A DNA stretch of 7,567 nucleotides, taken from NCBI GenBank assembly GCA_026786065.1, contig JAJAYS010000064.1:1-7567 (forward strand), written 5' to 3'. A program made the translations under genes and the position numbers. Position 1 is the stretch's first letter, and every line of letters begins with the position of its first letter. Positions 1-5,893 of the stretch are shown piece after piece. This stretch comes from Polaromonas sp. GTDB lineage: Bacteria; Pseudomonadota; Gammaproteobacteria; Burkholderiales; Burkholderiaceae_C. The notes under the pieces were generated by a model. The model was not told the origin of the DNA and did not search any database. It saw only the letters and a list, made by a program, of their open reading frames with translations.

Positions 1-25
1 GATGCTTCCAGGCCGTGGCATTTAA
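1..25 (+). CDS. rpmI: 3' end of ribosomal protein L35 (partial)
   Basis: Only the last seven codons and the TAA stop (23-25) lie in the window. They read MLPGRGI in the frame starting at base 2. The fragment is too short to identify on its own. The call rests on the near-universal order rpmI-rplT, the short 26-base gap to rplT, and the hydrophobic, basic C-terminus that is plausible for a betaproteobacterial L35. L35 is a small 50S subunit protein. Confidence 0.6.
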
Positions 26-51
26 TTTAACGACGAACAAGGAGTAATCGC

Positions 52-411
52 ATGCCTCGAGTCAAACGTGGTGTAACGGCTCGCGCCCGCCACAAAAAAG
101 TTTTAGCCCTTGCAAAAGGCTTCCGCGGTCGCCGCGGTAACGTTTTCCGGATCGCCAAAGAAGCGGTCATGAAGGCCGGGCAGTATGCCTACCGGGACCG
201 CCGCACCAAGAAGCGCGTGTTCCGCCAGTTGTGGATTGCCCGTATCAATGCCGCCAGCCGCTCGTTCGGCATGACCTACAGCCAGTTTGCCAATGGGCTG
301 AAAAAGGCGGGTATCGAGATCGACCGCAAGGTTCTTTCCGACATGGCGATCAACGACAGTGCCGCGTTCGGCGCCATCGTCGATCAAGTCAAGGCCAAAC
401 TGGCTGCTTGA
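52..411 (+). CDS. rplT: 50S ribosomal protein L20
   Basis: L20 binds 23S rRNA early in 50S assembly. The 119-residue product has the usual family length and begins [18 protein letters not shown], the hallmark N-terminus. A highly basic extended N-terminal tail (roughly residues 1-58, with [15 protein letters not shown] and YRDRRTKKR) precedes the globular rRNA-binding C-terminal half. The ATG is preceded by a strong AAGGAG (39-44) at 7-base spacing, which fixes the start. The gene follows rpmI by 26 bases, so the two are surely cotranscribed. In E. coli L20 represses its own operon by binding the mRNA upstream of rpmI; that region lies outside this window. A strong hairpin with a T-run follows the gene (461-500). 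Confidence 0.97.
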   Translation: MPRVKRGVTARARHKKVLALAKGFRGRRGNVFRIAKEAVMKAGQYAYRDRRTKKRVFRQLWIARINAASRSFGMTYSQFANGLKKAGIEIDRKVLSDMAINDSAAFGAIVDQVKAKLAA

Positions 412-460
412 GATGAAGGGCGCGGCGCTATTTAAACAGTAGCTGCATGCGCCCGAATTC

Positions 461-500
461 AGAGGGCTAGGGCTTGAAAAGGCTCTGGCCCTTTTGTTTT
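461..500 (+). terminator. Intrinsic terminator or attenuator between rplT and pheS
   Basis: The arm GGGCTAGGGCTT (464-475) pairs along its full 12 bases with AGGCTCTGGCCC (480-491), using three G-U wobbles, around a GAAA tetraloop (476-479). A463-T492 extends the stem. The 3' side runs into TTTTGTTTT (492-500). This is a textbook Rho-independent structure. It may end the rpmI-rplT transcript or let only part of it continue into pheST. No leader peptide rich in Phe codons precedes it, so control like the E. coli pheM leader is not evident. Confidence 0.85.
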
Positions 501-546
501 GACCAACCAGTTTTTGCCTGCCTTCTAGCGTTTTGGGTTTTGTACC

Positions 547-1590
547 ATGAGCGATTTAAATTCCCTATTGGAAAATGCCCAAACCGCGTTCGGCCAAGTG
601 AGTTCACCGGCGGAGCTGGAAAACGCCAAGGCGCAGTTTCTTGGTAAAACTGGCAAGCTTACCGAGCTGATGAAGGGCATGGCAGCCCTCAGTGTTGACG
701 AAAAGAAAACGCGTGGCGCCGCCATCAATGTCATCAAACAGCAGGTTGAGGCCGCGCTCAATGCCAGGCGCCAAGCGATGGCTGAGGGTGACCTGCAAAC
801 GCAACTCAAAGCCGAAGCGCTCGACGTCAGCCTGCCTGGCCGAAGCCGCGATATAGGGGGCCTGCATCCGATTTCCTTGGCTTGGGAGCGCATCGAGCTG
901 ATTTTTTCGTCGATGGGTTTCGATGTGGCCGACGGTCCCGAGATCGAGGAAGACTGGTTCAGTTTCACCGCTCTCAACAACCCACCGAATCACCCGGCCC
1001 GATCGATGCAGGATACGTTCTACGTCGATATGCAGGGCGAGGATGGCCTAGCCTTGAACCTGCGACCGCACACTTCACCAATGCAGATCCGCTATGCGCA
1101 GGCCCATGTCAAAAAGTATGCGGGACACGCAGCGATGCCCGAGATCCGCGTGATCGCGCCAGGCCGCACCTACCGCGTTGACAGCGACGCAACCCATTCA
1201 CCCATGTTCCATCAGATCGAAGGTTTGTGGCTGGGCGAGAACGTCAGCTTTAAAGACCTCAAGGTCACGTTCCTGAATTTTTGCAAGGCCTTCTTCGAAA
1301 CCGACGACCTGACACTGCGCTTCCGACCAAGCTACTTCCCCTTTACCGAGCCCAGTGCTGAAATCGATATCGCCTTCAACACCGGCCCGCTGGCCGGGCG
1401 CTGGCTGGAGGTCGCGGGATCGGGCCAGGTCCACCCGAAGGTGGTGCGCAACATGGGCCTGGATCATGAAACGGTCATCGGTTTCGCTTTTGGCAGCGGC
1501 ATAGACCGACTTGCGATGCTGCGCTATGGCGTTAACGACCTGCGGCAATTTTTTGACGGCAATGTCCGCTTCCTGGGGCAGTTTCGATGA
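547..1590 (+). CDS. pheS: Phenylalanyl-tRNA synthetase alpha subunit
   Basis: PheS is the catalytic subunit of the cytoplasmic alpha2-beta2 enzyme that charges tRNA-Phe with phenylalanine using ATP. The 347-residue length is normal. Residues 1 to about 90 form the N-terminal helical (coiled-coil) arm that contacts tRNA; the class II aminoacyl-tRNA synthetase core follows. Class II motif 2 is visible as [20 protein letters not shown], beginning near R207. The conserved [16 protein letters not shown] and the motif 3 region [17 protein letters not shown] (from G312) follow. Ala314 in GFAFG corresponds to E. coli Ala294, which sizes the Phe pocket, so specificity looks normal. The C-terminus [12 protein letters not shown] matches the family. 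The start is clear by alignment, although the ribosome site is weak: only GGG at 535-537 in a T-rich leader. Confidence 0.97.
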   Translation: MSDLNSLLENAQTAFGQVSSPAELENAKAQFLGKTGKLTELMKGMAALSVDEKKTRGAAINVIKQQVEAALNARRQAMAEGDLQTQLKAEALDVSLPGRSRDIGGLHPISLAWERIELIFSSMGFDVADGPEIEEDWFSFTALNNPPNHPARSMQDTFYVDMQGEDGLALNLRPHTSPMQIRYAQAHVKKYAGHAAMPEIRVIAPGRTYRVDSDATHSPMFHQIEGLWLGENVSFKDLKVTFLNFCKAFFETDDLTLRFRPSYFPFTEPSAEIDIAFNTGPLAGRWLEVAGSGQVHPKVVRNMGLDHETVIGFAFGSGIDRLAMLRYGVNDLRQFFDGNVRFLGQFR

Positions 1591-1625
1591 CCGTGTCAGC
1601 CTCGTCTGCCCGCGCTTCGCGCTGC

Positions 1626-1654
1626 ACCGGCATGTCCCTCCGACAGGCCCCGGT
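1626..1654 (+). other. Imperfect hairpin in the pheS-pheT gap
   Basis: The left arm ACC-GGC-A-TGTC (1626-1636) pairs with GACA-G-GCC-CC-GGT (1642-1654) around a CCTCC loop. This gives ten base pairs with one A-G mismatch and a two-base bulge. No T-run follows, so it is not a terminator. It lies in the 121-base gap between two subunits made in equal amounts and could affect mRNA stability or pheT translation. It may also be chance in GC-rich DNA. Confidence 0.3.
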
Positions 1655-1711
1655 CCGCCTCGATTAGCCAGATGACCTTGCCTCCCTGTTTCGCCAGTTA
1701 AGGTTTCCCCC

Positions 1712-4138
1712 ATGCAATTCCCGGAAAGTTGGTTGAGAGAGTTTTGCAGTCCGGCGCTCGACACCCAGGAACTGGCCAGTGCGTTGACGATGGCCGGCCT
1801 TGAAGTCGAGTCGACTGCAGCGGCGGCGCCGCCTTTCAGCGGCGTGGTGGTCGGCGAAATCGTTTCCTGTACGCAGCATCCCAACGCCGACCGGTTGCGT
1901 GTCTGCGCGGTCGATATAGGTGGCGTACGTCTGCTCAATATCGTCTGTGGTGCCCCGAATGCGCGAACCGGCTTGCGTGTTCCGGTCGCCAAGGTCGGCG
2001 CGGAGCTGCCGCCGGGTGACGACGGCAAGCCGCTGCTGATCCGCCTCGGCCAGCTTCGCGGCGTCGAAAGCCAGGGCATGCTTTGCTCGGCCAGCGAGTT
2101 GAAGATCTCCGATGCCTCTTCTGGCCTTTATGAATTGCCGTCCGGCTCACCGCTCGGCCAGGATCTCCGAGAGTTTCTTCAGCTCGACGACACGTTGTTT
2201 ACGCTGAAGCTGACACCCAACCTCGGTCACTGCCTCAGTGTGCATGGCGTGGCCCGCGAAGTCGCGGCGATCACCGGCGCGTCTTTGCTGGCGCCGCGCT
2301 TTTCGCCCGTCGCAGCCGACCATGCCGACACCCTGCCGGTGACGATCTCGGCGCCCGACCTGTGCGGGCGCTTTTCCGGCCGTATCGTGCGTGGCGTCAA
2401 TACCCGGGCCAAGACGCCGCAGTGGATGATCGACCGTCTGACGCGCTGCGGTCAGCGCAGCGTGAGCGCGCTGGTCGATATTTCGAACTACGTGATGTTC
2501 GAATACGGCCGGCCCAGTCATATTTTCGATCTCGACAAGATTCATGGCGGTCTCGATGTGCGCTGGGGCCGCGCCGGTGAGACGCTCAAACTGCTCAACG
2601 GCAGCACCGTCACGGTCGATCAGGCGGTCGGAGTCATTGCCGACGCCAGGGCAGTGGAATCCCTGGCTGGCATCATGGGTGGCGACGGCACCTCCGTCAC
2701 CGACGACACCAAAAACATCTACATCGAAGCTGCCTTCTGGTGGCCAGAAGCGGTCGCTGGACGTTCGCGGCGTTTTAACTTTTCTACCGACGCCGGCCAT
2801 CGTTTTGAGCGCGGCGTCGATCCGTCCACCACGGTCGAGCACCTGGAGCGCATCACGCAGTTGGTGCTCGATATCTGTGGCGGGTCGGTCGGCCCCGTCG
2901 ACGACCAGCAAGTCAATTTGCCCGTGCGCGCTCCCCTGACCTTGCGCGTGGCGCGTGCCAGCAAGGTGATCGGCATGCCGGTAACCGCCGCCCAGTGCCT
3001 GGACGCCTTCAAGCGTCTCGGCCTGCCGGCTAGCGAGGCCGACGGTCTCATCACCGTTCAACCACCCGCCTACCGTTTTGACCAGTCTATCGAGGAAGAC
3101 CTGATTGAAGAGGTTGTGCGACTGATCGGCTTCAATTTGCTACCCGCGACGGCGCCGGTCTCGACGGTTGAGCCCCGAGCGCGCAGCGACACACAGCGTG
3201 GCCGTTTTGCGTTGCGGCGCCAGCTTGCGGGGTTGGGCTACCAGGAAACCATCAACTTCAGTTTTGTCGATGAGCGCTGGGAGCGCGAGCTGGCCAGCAA
3301 CCCCGAACCTGTTCGCCTGCTCAATCCGATCGCCAGCCAGATGAGCGTGATGCGTTCGACTTTGGCCGGTTCGCTGATCCAGGTTTTAAAGCACAACCTC
3401 GACCGCAAAGTCGGCCGCCTGCGCGTCTTTGAGGTCGGCCGCGTTTTCTGGCGGGATGCATCGGCGCAGGCTGGCGAGGGCAGAGTGCCCGGCCTGGCGC
3501 AACCGATGCGTATCGCCGCGCTGGCTTACGGCAGCGCCGCGCCGCTGCAATGGAGCCCCGGCAGCGGCAAGGATCGCCTTGTTGATTTTTTCGATTTGAA
3601 AGCCGATATCGAGGCGCTGCTTGCGCCGGTCGTGGCCGAATTCAGGCCGGCTTCGCACCCTGCGCTGCACCCCGGGCGCTGTGCCGAAATTTATGTTGGG
3701 GGTAGCTGCATCGGTTTTGCAGGGGAGTTGCATCCGAGGTGGTGCCAGGGCTACGAGTTGCCCCAGGCGCCCCAAATTTTTGAACTTGATCTGGCCGCCG
3801 TGCTGGAGCGGCAACTCCCTACAGCGCAGGCCGTTAGCAAGCGTCAGCCGGTCGAGCGCGACCTGGCGGTCATAGTTTCAGAACGCGCCTCCCATGCTGA
3901 CCTGATGGCGGCGACATACGGGGCCGATACCGAAGGATTGCTCAAAAGCGCCACGCTTTTCGACGTTTACCGGCCGCAGCCTCCGGCTACCGCTCTGCTA
4001 GAGGGTGAGAAAAGCCTGGCCATTCGTCTGGTCTTCGCAGACGACGACGCCCCTCTCACCGACGAGCAGATTGAAGCCGCCGTAAAGTCGGTTCTGGTGA
4101 GCCTTCAGCAACGCTTGCAGGCTCGCCTGCGAACCTGA
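1712..4138 (+). CDS. pheT: Phenylalanyl-tRNA synthetase beta subunit
   Basis: PheT is the large non-catalytic subunit of the alpha2-beta2 enzyme; it binds tRNA-Phe and hydrolyses mischarged Tyr-tRNA-Phe. The product is 808 residues (E. coli about 795). After the N-terminal MQFPESWLREF, an EMAP-type OB-fold tRNA-binding domain spans about residues 40-150, with QHPNADRL near 55-62 and GVESQGMLCS. The B3/B4 editing region covers about 210-390 (SALVDISNYVMFEYGRPSH, then FSTDAGHRFERGVDP). A B5 domain lies around 408-480 (SIEEDLIEEVVRLIGF) and precedes the synthetase-like core. A ferredoxin-fold anticodon-binding domain runs from about 708 to the end (RQPVERDLAVIV). The ATG follows TAAGG (1699-1703). 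No frame break or missing domain is seen. pheT lies 121 bases after pheS and 38 bases before ihfA. Confidence 0.97.
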   Translation: MQFPESWLREFCSPALDTQELASALTMAGLEVESTAAAAPPFSGVVVGEIVSCTQHPNADRLRVCAVDIGGVRLLNIVCGAPNARTGLRVPVAKVGAELPPGDDGKPLLIRLGQLRGVESQGMLCSASELKISDASSGLYELPSGSPLGQDLREFLQLDDTLFTLKLTPNLGHCLSVHGVAREVAAITGASLLAPRFSPVAADHADTLPVTISAPDLCGRFSGRIVRGVNTRAKTPQWMIDRLTRCGQRSVSALVDISNYVMFEYGRPSHIFDLDKIHGGLDVRWGRAGETLKLLNGSTVTVDQAVGVIADARAVESLAGIMGGDGTSVTDDTKNIYIEAAFWWPEAVAGRSRRFNFSTDAGHRFERGVDPSTTVEHLERITQLVLDICGGSVGPVDDQQVNLPVRAPLTLRVARASKVIGMPVTAAQCLDAFKRLGLPASEADGLITVQPPAYRFDQSIEEDLIEEVVRLIGFNLLPATAPVSTVEPRARSDTQRGRFALRRQLAGLGYQETINFSFVDERWERELASNPEPVRLLNPIASQMSVMRSTLAGSLIQVLKHNLDRKVGRLRVFEVGRVFWRDASAQAGEGRVPGLAQPMRIAALAYGSAAPLQWSPGSGKDRLVDFFDLKADIEALLAPVVAEFRPASHPALHPGRCAEIYVGGSCIGFAGELHPRWCQGYELPQAPQIFELDLAAVLERQLPTAQAVSKRQPVERDLAVIVSERASHADLMAATYGADTEGLLKSATLFDVYRPQPPATALLEGEKSLAIRLVFADDDAPLTDEQIEAAVKSVLVSLQQRLQARLRT

Positions 4139-4163
4139 AGCAGGCCGAAATTACAAAAATGGC

Positions 4164-4171
4164 AAAGGGAG
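4164..4171 (+). promoter_or_regulatory. Ribosome binding site that decides the ihfA start
   Basis: AAAGGGAG sits five bases before the ATG at 4177. It lies inside the reading frame that would begin at the upstream ATG 4159, where the preceding bases (GAAATTACAAAA) carry no Shine-Dalgarno match. This favours 4177 as the real start. Confidence 0.7.
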
Positions 4172-4176
4172 CCCAA

Positions 4177-4500
4177 ATGGAATTTTCCGTCGAGAGCCTG
4201 GAGACGCCCGCGCTCACCAAGGCGCATCTGGCTGAATTGCTGTTCGAGCAGATCGGTTTGAACAAACGAGAATCGAAAGACATGATCGACGCGTTTTTTG
4301 TTCTGGTTTCTGACAGCCTGGTCCAGGGTACGGACGTCAGGATCTCGGGCTTCGGCAATTTCCAGATCCGGACCAAAGCGCCGCGCCCCGGACGCAACCC
4401 GCGGACCGGCGAGGCCATTCCGATCAAAGCACGCCGAGTCGTGACGTTTCACGCCAGTCACAAACTAAAGGACCAGATTCAGGGAAGCCCGGATGCCTGA
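4177..4500 (+). CDS. ihfA: Integration host factor alpha subunit
   Basis: IHF-alpha pairs with IHF-beta to bind specific DNA sites and bend them sharply, serving in recombination, replication and transcription. From ATG 4177 the protein has 107 residues; an in-frame ATG at 4159 would give 113, but the ribosome site favours 4177. The HU/IHF fold is complete: the N-terminal helices (ALTKAHLAELLFEQIGLNKRESKDMIDAFF), the SGFGNF turn (57-62), and the DNA-contacting beta arm PGRNPRTGE (71-79), whose Pro75 is the residue that intercalates between base pairs. RRVVTFHASHKLKDQI closes the fold. The arm sequence and position next to pheT separate it from HU and IHF-beta. An extra 10 or so N-terminal residues compared with E. 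coli are usual in betaproteobacteria. It is probably cotranscribed with pheST, as in E. coli. Confidence 0.95.
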   Translation: MEFSVESLETPALTKAHLAELLFEQIGLNKRESKDMIDAFFVLVSDSLVQGTDVRISGFGNFQIRTKAPRPGRNPRTGEAIPIKARRVVTFHASHKLKDQIQGSPDA

Positions 4501-4587
4501 GGCCAGCCTCACAACTTCTAGAATCCAGTCTGCCTGTTTCCCAAGTATCGGGAAGTGGCTGCAACGGCGCCCATGAATGCATCAATT

Positions 4588-4631
4588 AAGCGTAACAAGC
4601 CGACACAAATGCGACGTGGCATGTTACGCTT
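4588..4631. repeat. 10-bp perfect inverted repeat upstream of the merR gene
   Basis: AAGCGTAACA (4588-4597) and its exact reverse complement TGTTACGCTT (4622-4631) are separated by 24 bases. The repeat lies in the 189-base ihfA-merR gap, about 60 bases before the regulator's start. It could be a paired operator for autoregulation or an mRNA stem. The long loop and lack of a T-run argue against a terminator. The spacing is wider than a typical MerR operator, so the link to this regulator is inference. Confidence 0.5.
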
Positions 4632-4689
4632 CGCGCAGAATCCAAGTTGGAGTATCGCCGGAGCTTTTCGCTGTAGCGTATTGATTTAA

Positions 4690-5169
4690 TTGGAAAAAAC
4701 CCTTCCGTCCATCCCGGCAAAGCGCTATTTCACCATTGGCGAAGTTGGCGACCTGTGCGGTGTCAAACCTCACGTGCTCCGTTATTGGGAGCAGGAGTTC
4801 ACGCAACTGCGTCCAATGAAACGTCGCGGCAACCGCCGCTACTACCAGCACCATGAGGTCCTGATGATCCGGCGCATCCGCGATCTTCTGTATGACCAAG
4901 GCTTTACCATTAGTGGTGCACGTAACAAGCTGCAGGAAATCGTTCAAATTGAACGGGACCGGCGTCGTAGCGGCGAGGTGATGCTGGACGGCGTTGATGA
5001 GCTTGAGGGCGGCGAATCCTTGCTCGACGACTTTGACGACAGCACCGAGTTTTCCGAAAGCGAGTTATCGCCATCGATTTTGGTCGAGGGCGAGCCGGTT
5101 AACACGCGCCTGGAGCTTCTGCGCCGTGAGCTCATCGAACTGCGCGAACTGCTCAGCCCGGTGGATTGA
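4690..5169 (+). CDS. MerR-family transcriptional regulator, MlrA-like
   Basis: The 159-residue protein has a MerR-type winged helix-turn-helix at residues 13-80: YFTIGEVGDLCGVKPHVLRYWE forms the HTH, then RRGNRRYYQHHEVLMIRRIRDLLYDQGFTISGARNKL forms the wing and second helical motif. A very acidic linker (about 95-135, with LLDDFDDSTEFSESE) and a short leucine-rich C-terminal helix follow, instead of the metal-binding cysteine loop of MerR or CueR. It therefore probably does not sense metals, and its ligand is unknown. The pattern fits the MlrA-like subgroup often found between ihfA and tRNA-Pro in Burkholderiales. The start is TTG: the codon just before it (4687-4689) is TAA, no ATG is available before the domain, and homologues begin near this point. 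No clear Shine-Dalgarno is seen, so expression may be low or coupled to an abutting upstream ORF. Confidence 0.9.
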   Translation: MEKTLPSIPAKRYFTIGEVGDLCGVKPHVLRYWEQEFTQLRPMKRRGNRRYYQHHEVLMIRRIRDLLYDQGFTISGARNKLQEIVQIERDRRRSGEVMLDGVDELEGGESLLDDFDDSTEFSESELSPSILVEGEPVNTRLELLRRELIELRELLSPVD

Positions 5170-5209
5170 TCCGACTGGCAAGCCCGCCAAGTCGTACGGT
5201 AGCCCGCGC

Positions 5210-5215
5210 TATACT
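5210..5215 (+). promoter_or_regulatory. Candidate -10 box of the tRNA-Pro promoter
   Basis: TATACT matches the sigma-70 -10 consensus at five of six bases. It lies 11 bases before the first base of the tRNA, which suits a start point near 5222. No good -35 is seen 16-18 bases upstream, so the promoter is only half supported. The tRNA may also be read from upstream. Confidence 0.45.
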
Positions 5216-5226
5216 CTTGGCTCAAT

Positions 5227-5303
5227 CGGTGTGTGGCGCAGCTTGGTAGCGCACTTGCATGGGGTGCAAGGGGTCGAAGGTTCGAATCCTTTCACACCGA
5301 CCA
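5227..5303 (+). tRNA. tRNA-Pro, anticodon GGG
   Basis: A complete 77-base cloverleaf is visible. The acceptor arm CGGTGTG (5227-5233) pairs with CACACCG (5293-5299), followed by A73 and an encoded CCA (5301-5303). The D arm is GCGC-AGCTTGGTA-GCGC. The anticodon stem CTTGC/GCAAG (5254-5258, 5266-5270) encloses loop ATGGGGT with GGG at 5261-5263, reading CCC and possibly CCU codons. The T arm carries TTCGAAT between 5-base arms. It begins 57 bases after the merR gene. The 3' end of a tRNA gene is a common integrase target, and what follows here looks like insertion debris. Confidence 0.97.
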
Positions 5304-5321
5304 TTAAATAGTAATGAAATC

Positions 5322-5357
5322 AAGGACTTAGCATCGCAAGGAGCTAAGTCTTTTTTT
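5322..5357 (+). terminator. Intrinsic terminator after tRNA-Pro
   Basis: GACTTAGC (5325-5332) pairs perfectly with GCTAAGTC (5343-5350) across a 10-base loop. A G-T and two A-T pairs extend the stem outward. A run of seven T (5351-5357) follows directly. It starts 19 bases after the tRNA CCA end and is a clear Rho-independent terminator for the tRNA transcript. Confidence 0.9.
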
Positions 5358-5380
5358 CTTTTCGATCGATTTTTGTTGAA

Positions 5381-5404
5381 TTGCCCTCACTATTGCCCCC
5401 ACTA
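5381..5404. repeat. 12-bp tandem direct repeat downstream of tRNA-Pro
   Basis: TTGCCCTCACTA (5381-5392) is followed immediately by TTGCCCCCACTA (5393-5404), differing at one base. It lies 78 bases past the tRNA 3' end. From memory, GCCCCCAC-type tandem repeats occur beside tRNA genes used by tyrosine-recombinase islands and may be integrase arm sites. No integrase gene remains in the window, so this is read as a relic. No second copy of the tRNA 3' end, which would mark the far attachment site, was found. Confidence 0.55.
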
Positions 5405-5427
5405 AACTGATTGCTTGGTGGGCTTCG

Positions 5428-5758
5428 ATGGTTCTCGTAAATCCAGGTCCAGACAAGCGATCTCGAAAAATGAGTCATTGCATGATCATTTCCACGAACC
5501 TGATCCCAAAAGGCTTTTCCGCGTGCTCCTTGTGGCCGGTCATTTCTGTGCGCCTAGAGCATCGCAACTATCTCCCCCTGATCGAGCACGAATCGGTTCA
5601 CAACATGGAACAAGCTTGAATCACCCCGGCATGGGTGCTTCTCTATCTTCTTTCTCCAAAATTTCGCCTTGCAGCAGAGGTTCGAGAGCTATACGCGGCA
5701 ATTTGAACTGGGTGGCGTTGGCCTTGTTGTTAAATCAACCAAAGATGAAGTTTTCTGA
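5428..5758 (+). pseudogene. Decayed small HExxH protein, probably of phage origin
   Basis: The frame opens at ATG 5428 (a more natural start may be ATG 5482, MIISTNLIPKGF) and runs to TGA 5617-5619. Just before the stop is LIEHESVHNMEQA, with an HExxH zinc-binding-type motif HESVH (5587-5601). The same frame continues after the TGA with ITPAWVLLYLLSPKFRL and AAEV. At about 5683 one extra base shifts the frame; skipping C5683 gives EVESYTRQFELGGVGLVVK, ending at TGA 5756. Reading the stop as CGA (Arg) and removing one base yields about 109 residues from 5428. In my recollection this resembles small hypothetical proteins of Burkholderiales prophages, with pattern HE(x)VH...EQAW..P...YL.S..FRLAAEVE.Y..QI..GG. 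The remnant supports an old insertion at the tRNA. If the first part is translated, the product would be truncated directly after the motif. Confidence 0.6.
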
Positions 5759-5893
5759 AGCTATCTGATTCCGTTTCAACAGCACATCAGCTGTATCAGC
5801 ATTAGATGTCAGTGAAAAGGGTAAGTCATGAAAGCATCTGGCACAGAGCGGCTGAGCAAGAGCTATACGTGACTCTCTCTAGGAATATTCATC

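Noticed and set aside
499..528. Possible pheS promoter with -35 TTGACC at 499-504
   Set aside because: The -35 is good, but no sequence resembling TATAAT lies 16-18 bases downstream (CTTCTA or TTCTAG only), and the site overlaps the terminator T-run.
1198..2079. Long minus-strand ORF of 293 codons opposite pheS and pheT
   Set aside because: It lies antisense to two certain genes across their gap, has low-complexity Ser/Arg/Pro-rich composition and matches no family. It is a shadow of GC-rich codon use.
2147..3061. Minus-strand ORF of 304 codons opposite pheT
   Set aside because: Antisense shadow of conserved pheT coding sequence, His/Asp/Gly-rich and without a ribosome site or family match.
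5415..5768. 117-codon + strand ORF overlapping the HExxH pseudogene
   Set aside because: Its translation is Ser/Arg-rich without a recognisable pattern, while the frame at 5428 carries the HExxH motif and family-like sequence. It is an out-of-frame shadow.
5685..5869. 11-bp direct repeat AGAGCTATACG at 5685-5695 and 5859-5869
   Set aside because: An 11-base match between distant points in a window of this size is expected by chance several times, and neither copy has supporting context.
5828..5872. 14-codon ORF MKASGTERLSKSYT with an AAGGG upstream
   Set aside because: It is too short to judge, has no homology I recognise, and lies in the leader of the lipoprotein gene, where chance ORFs are expected.
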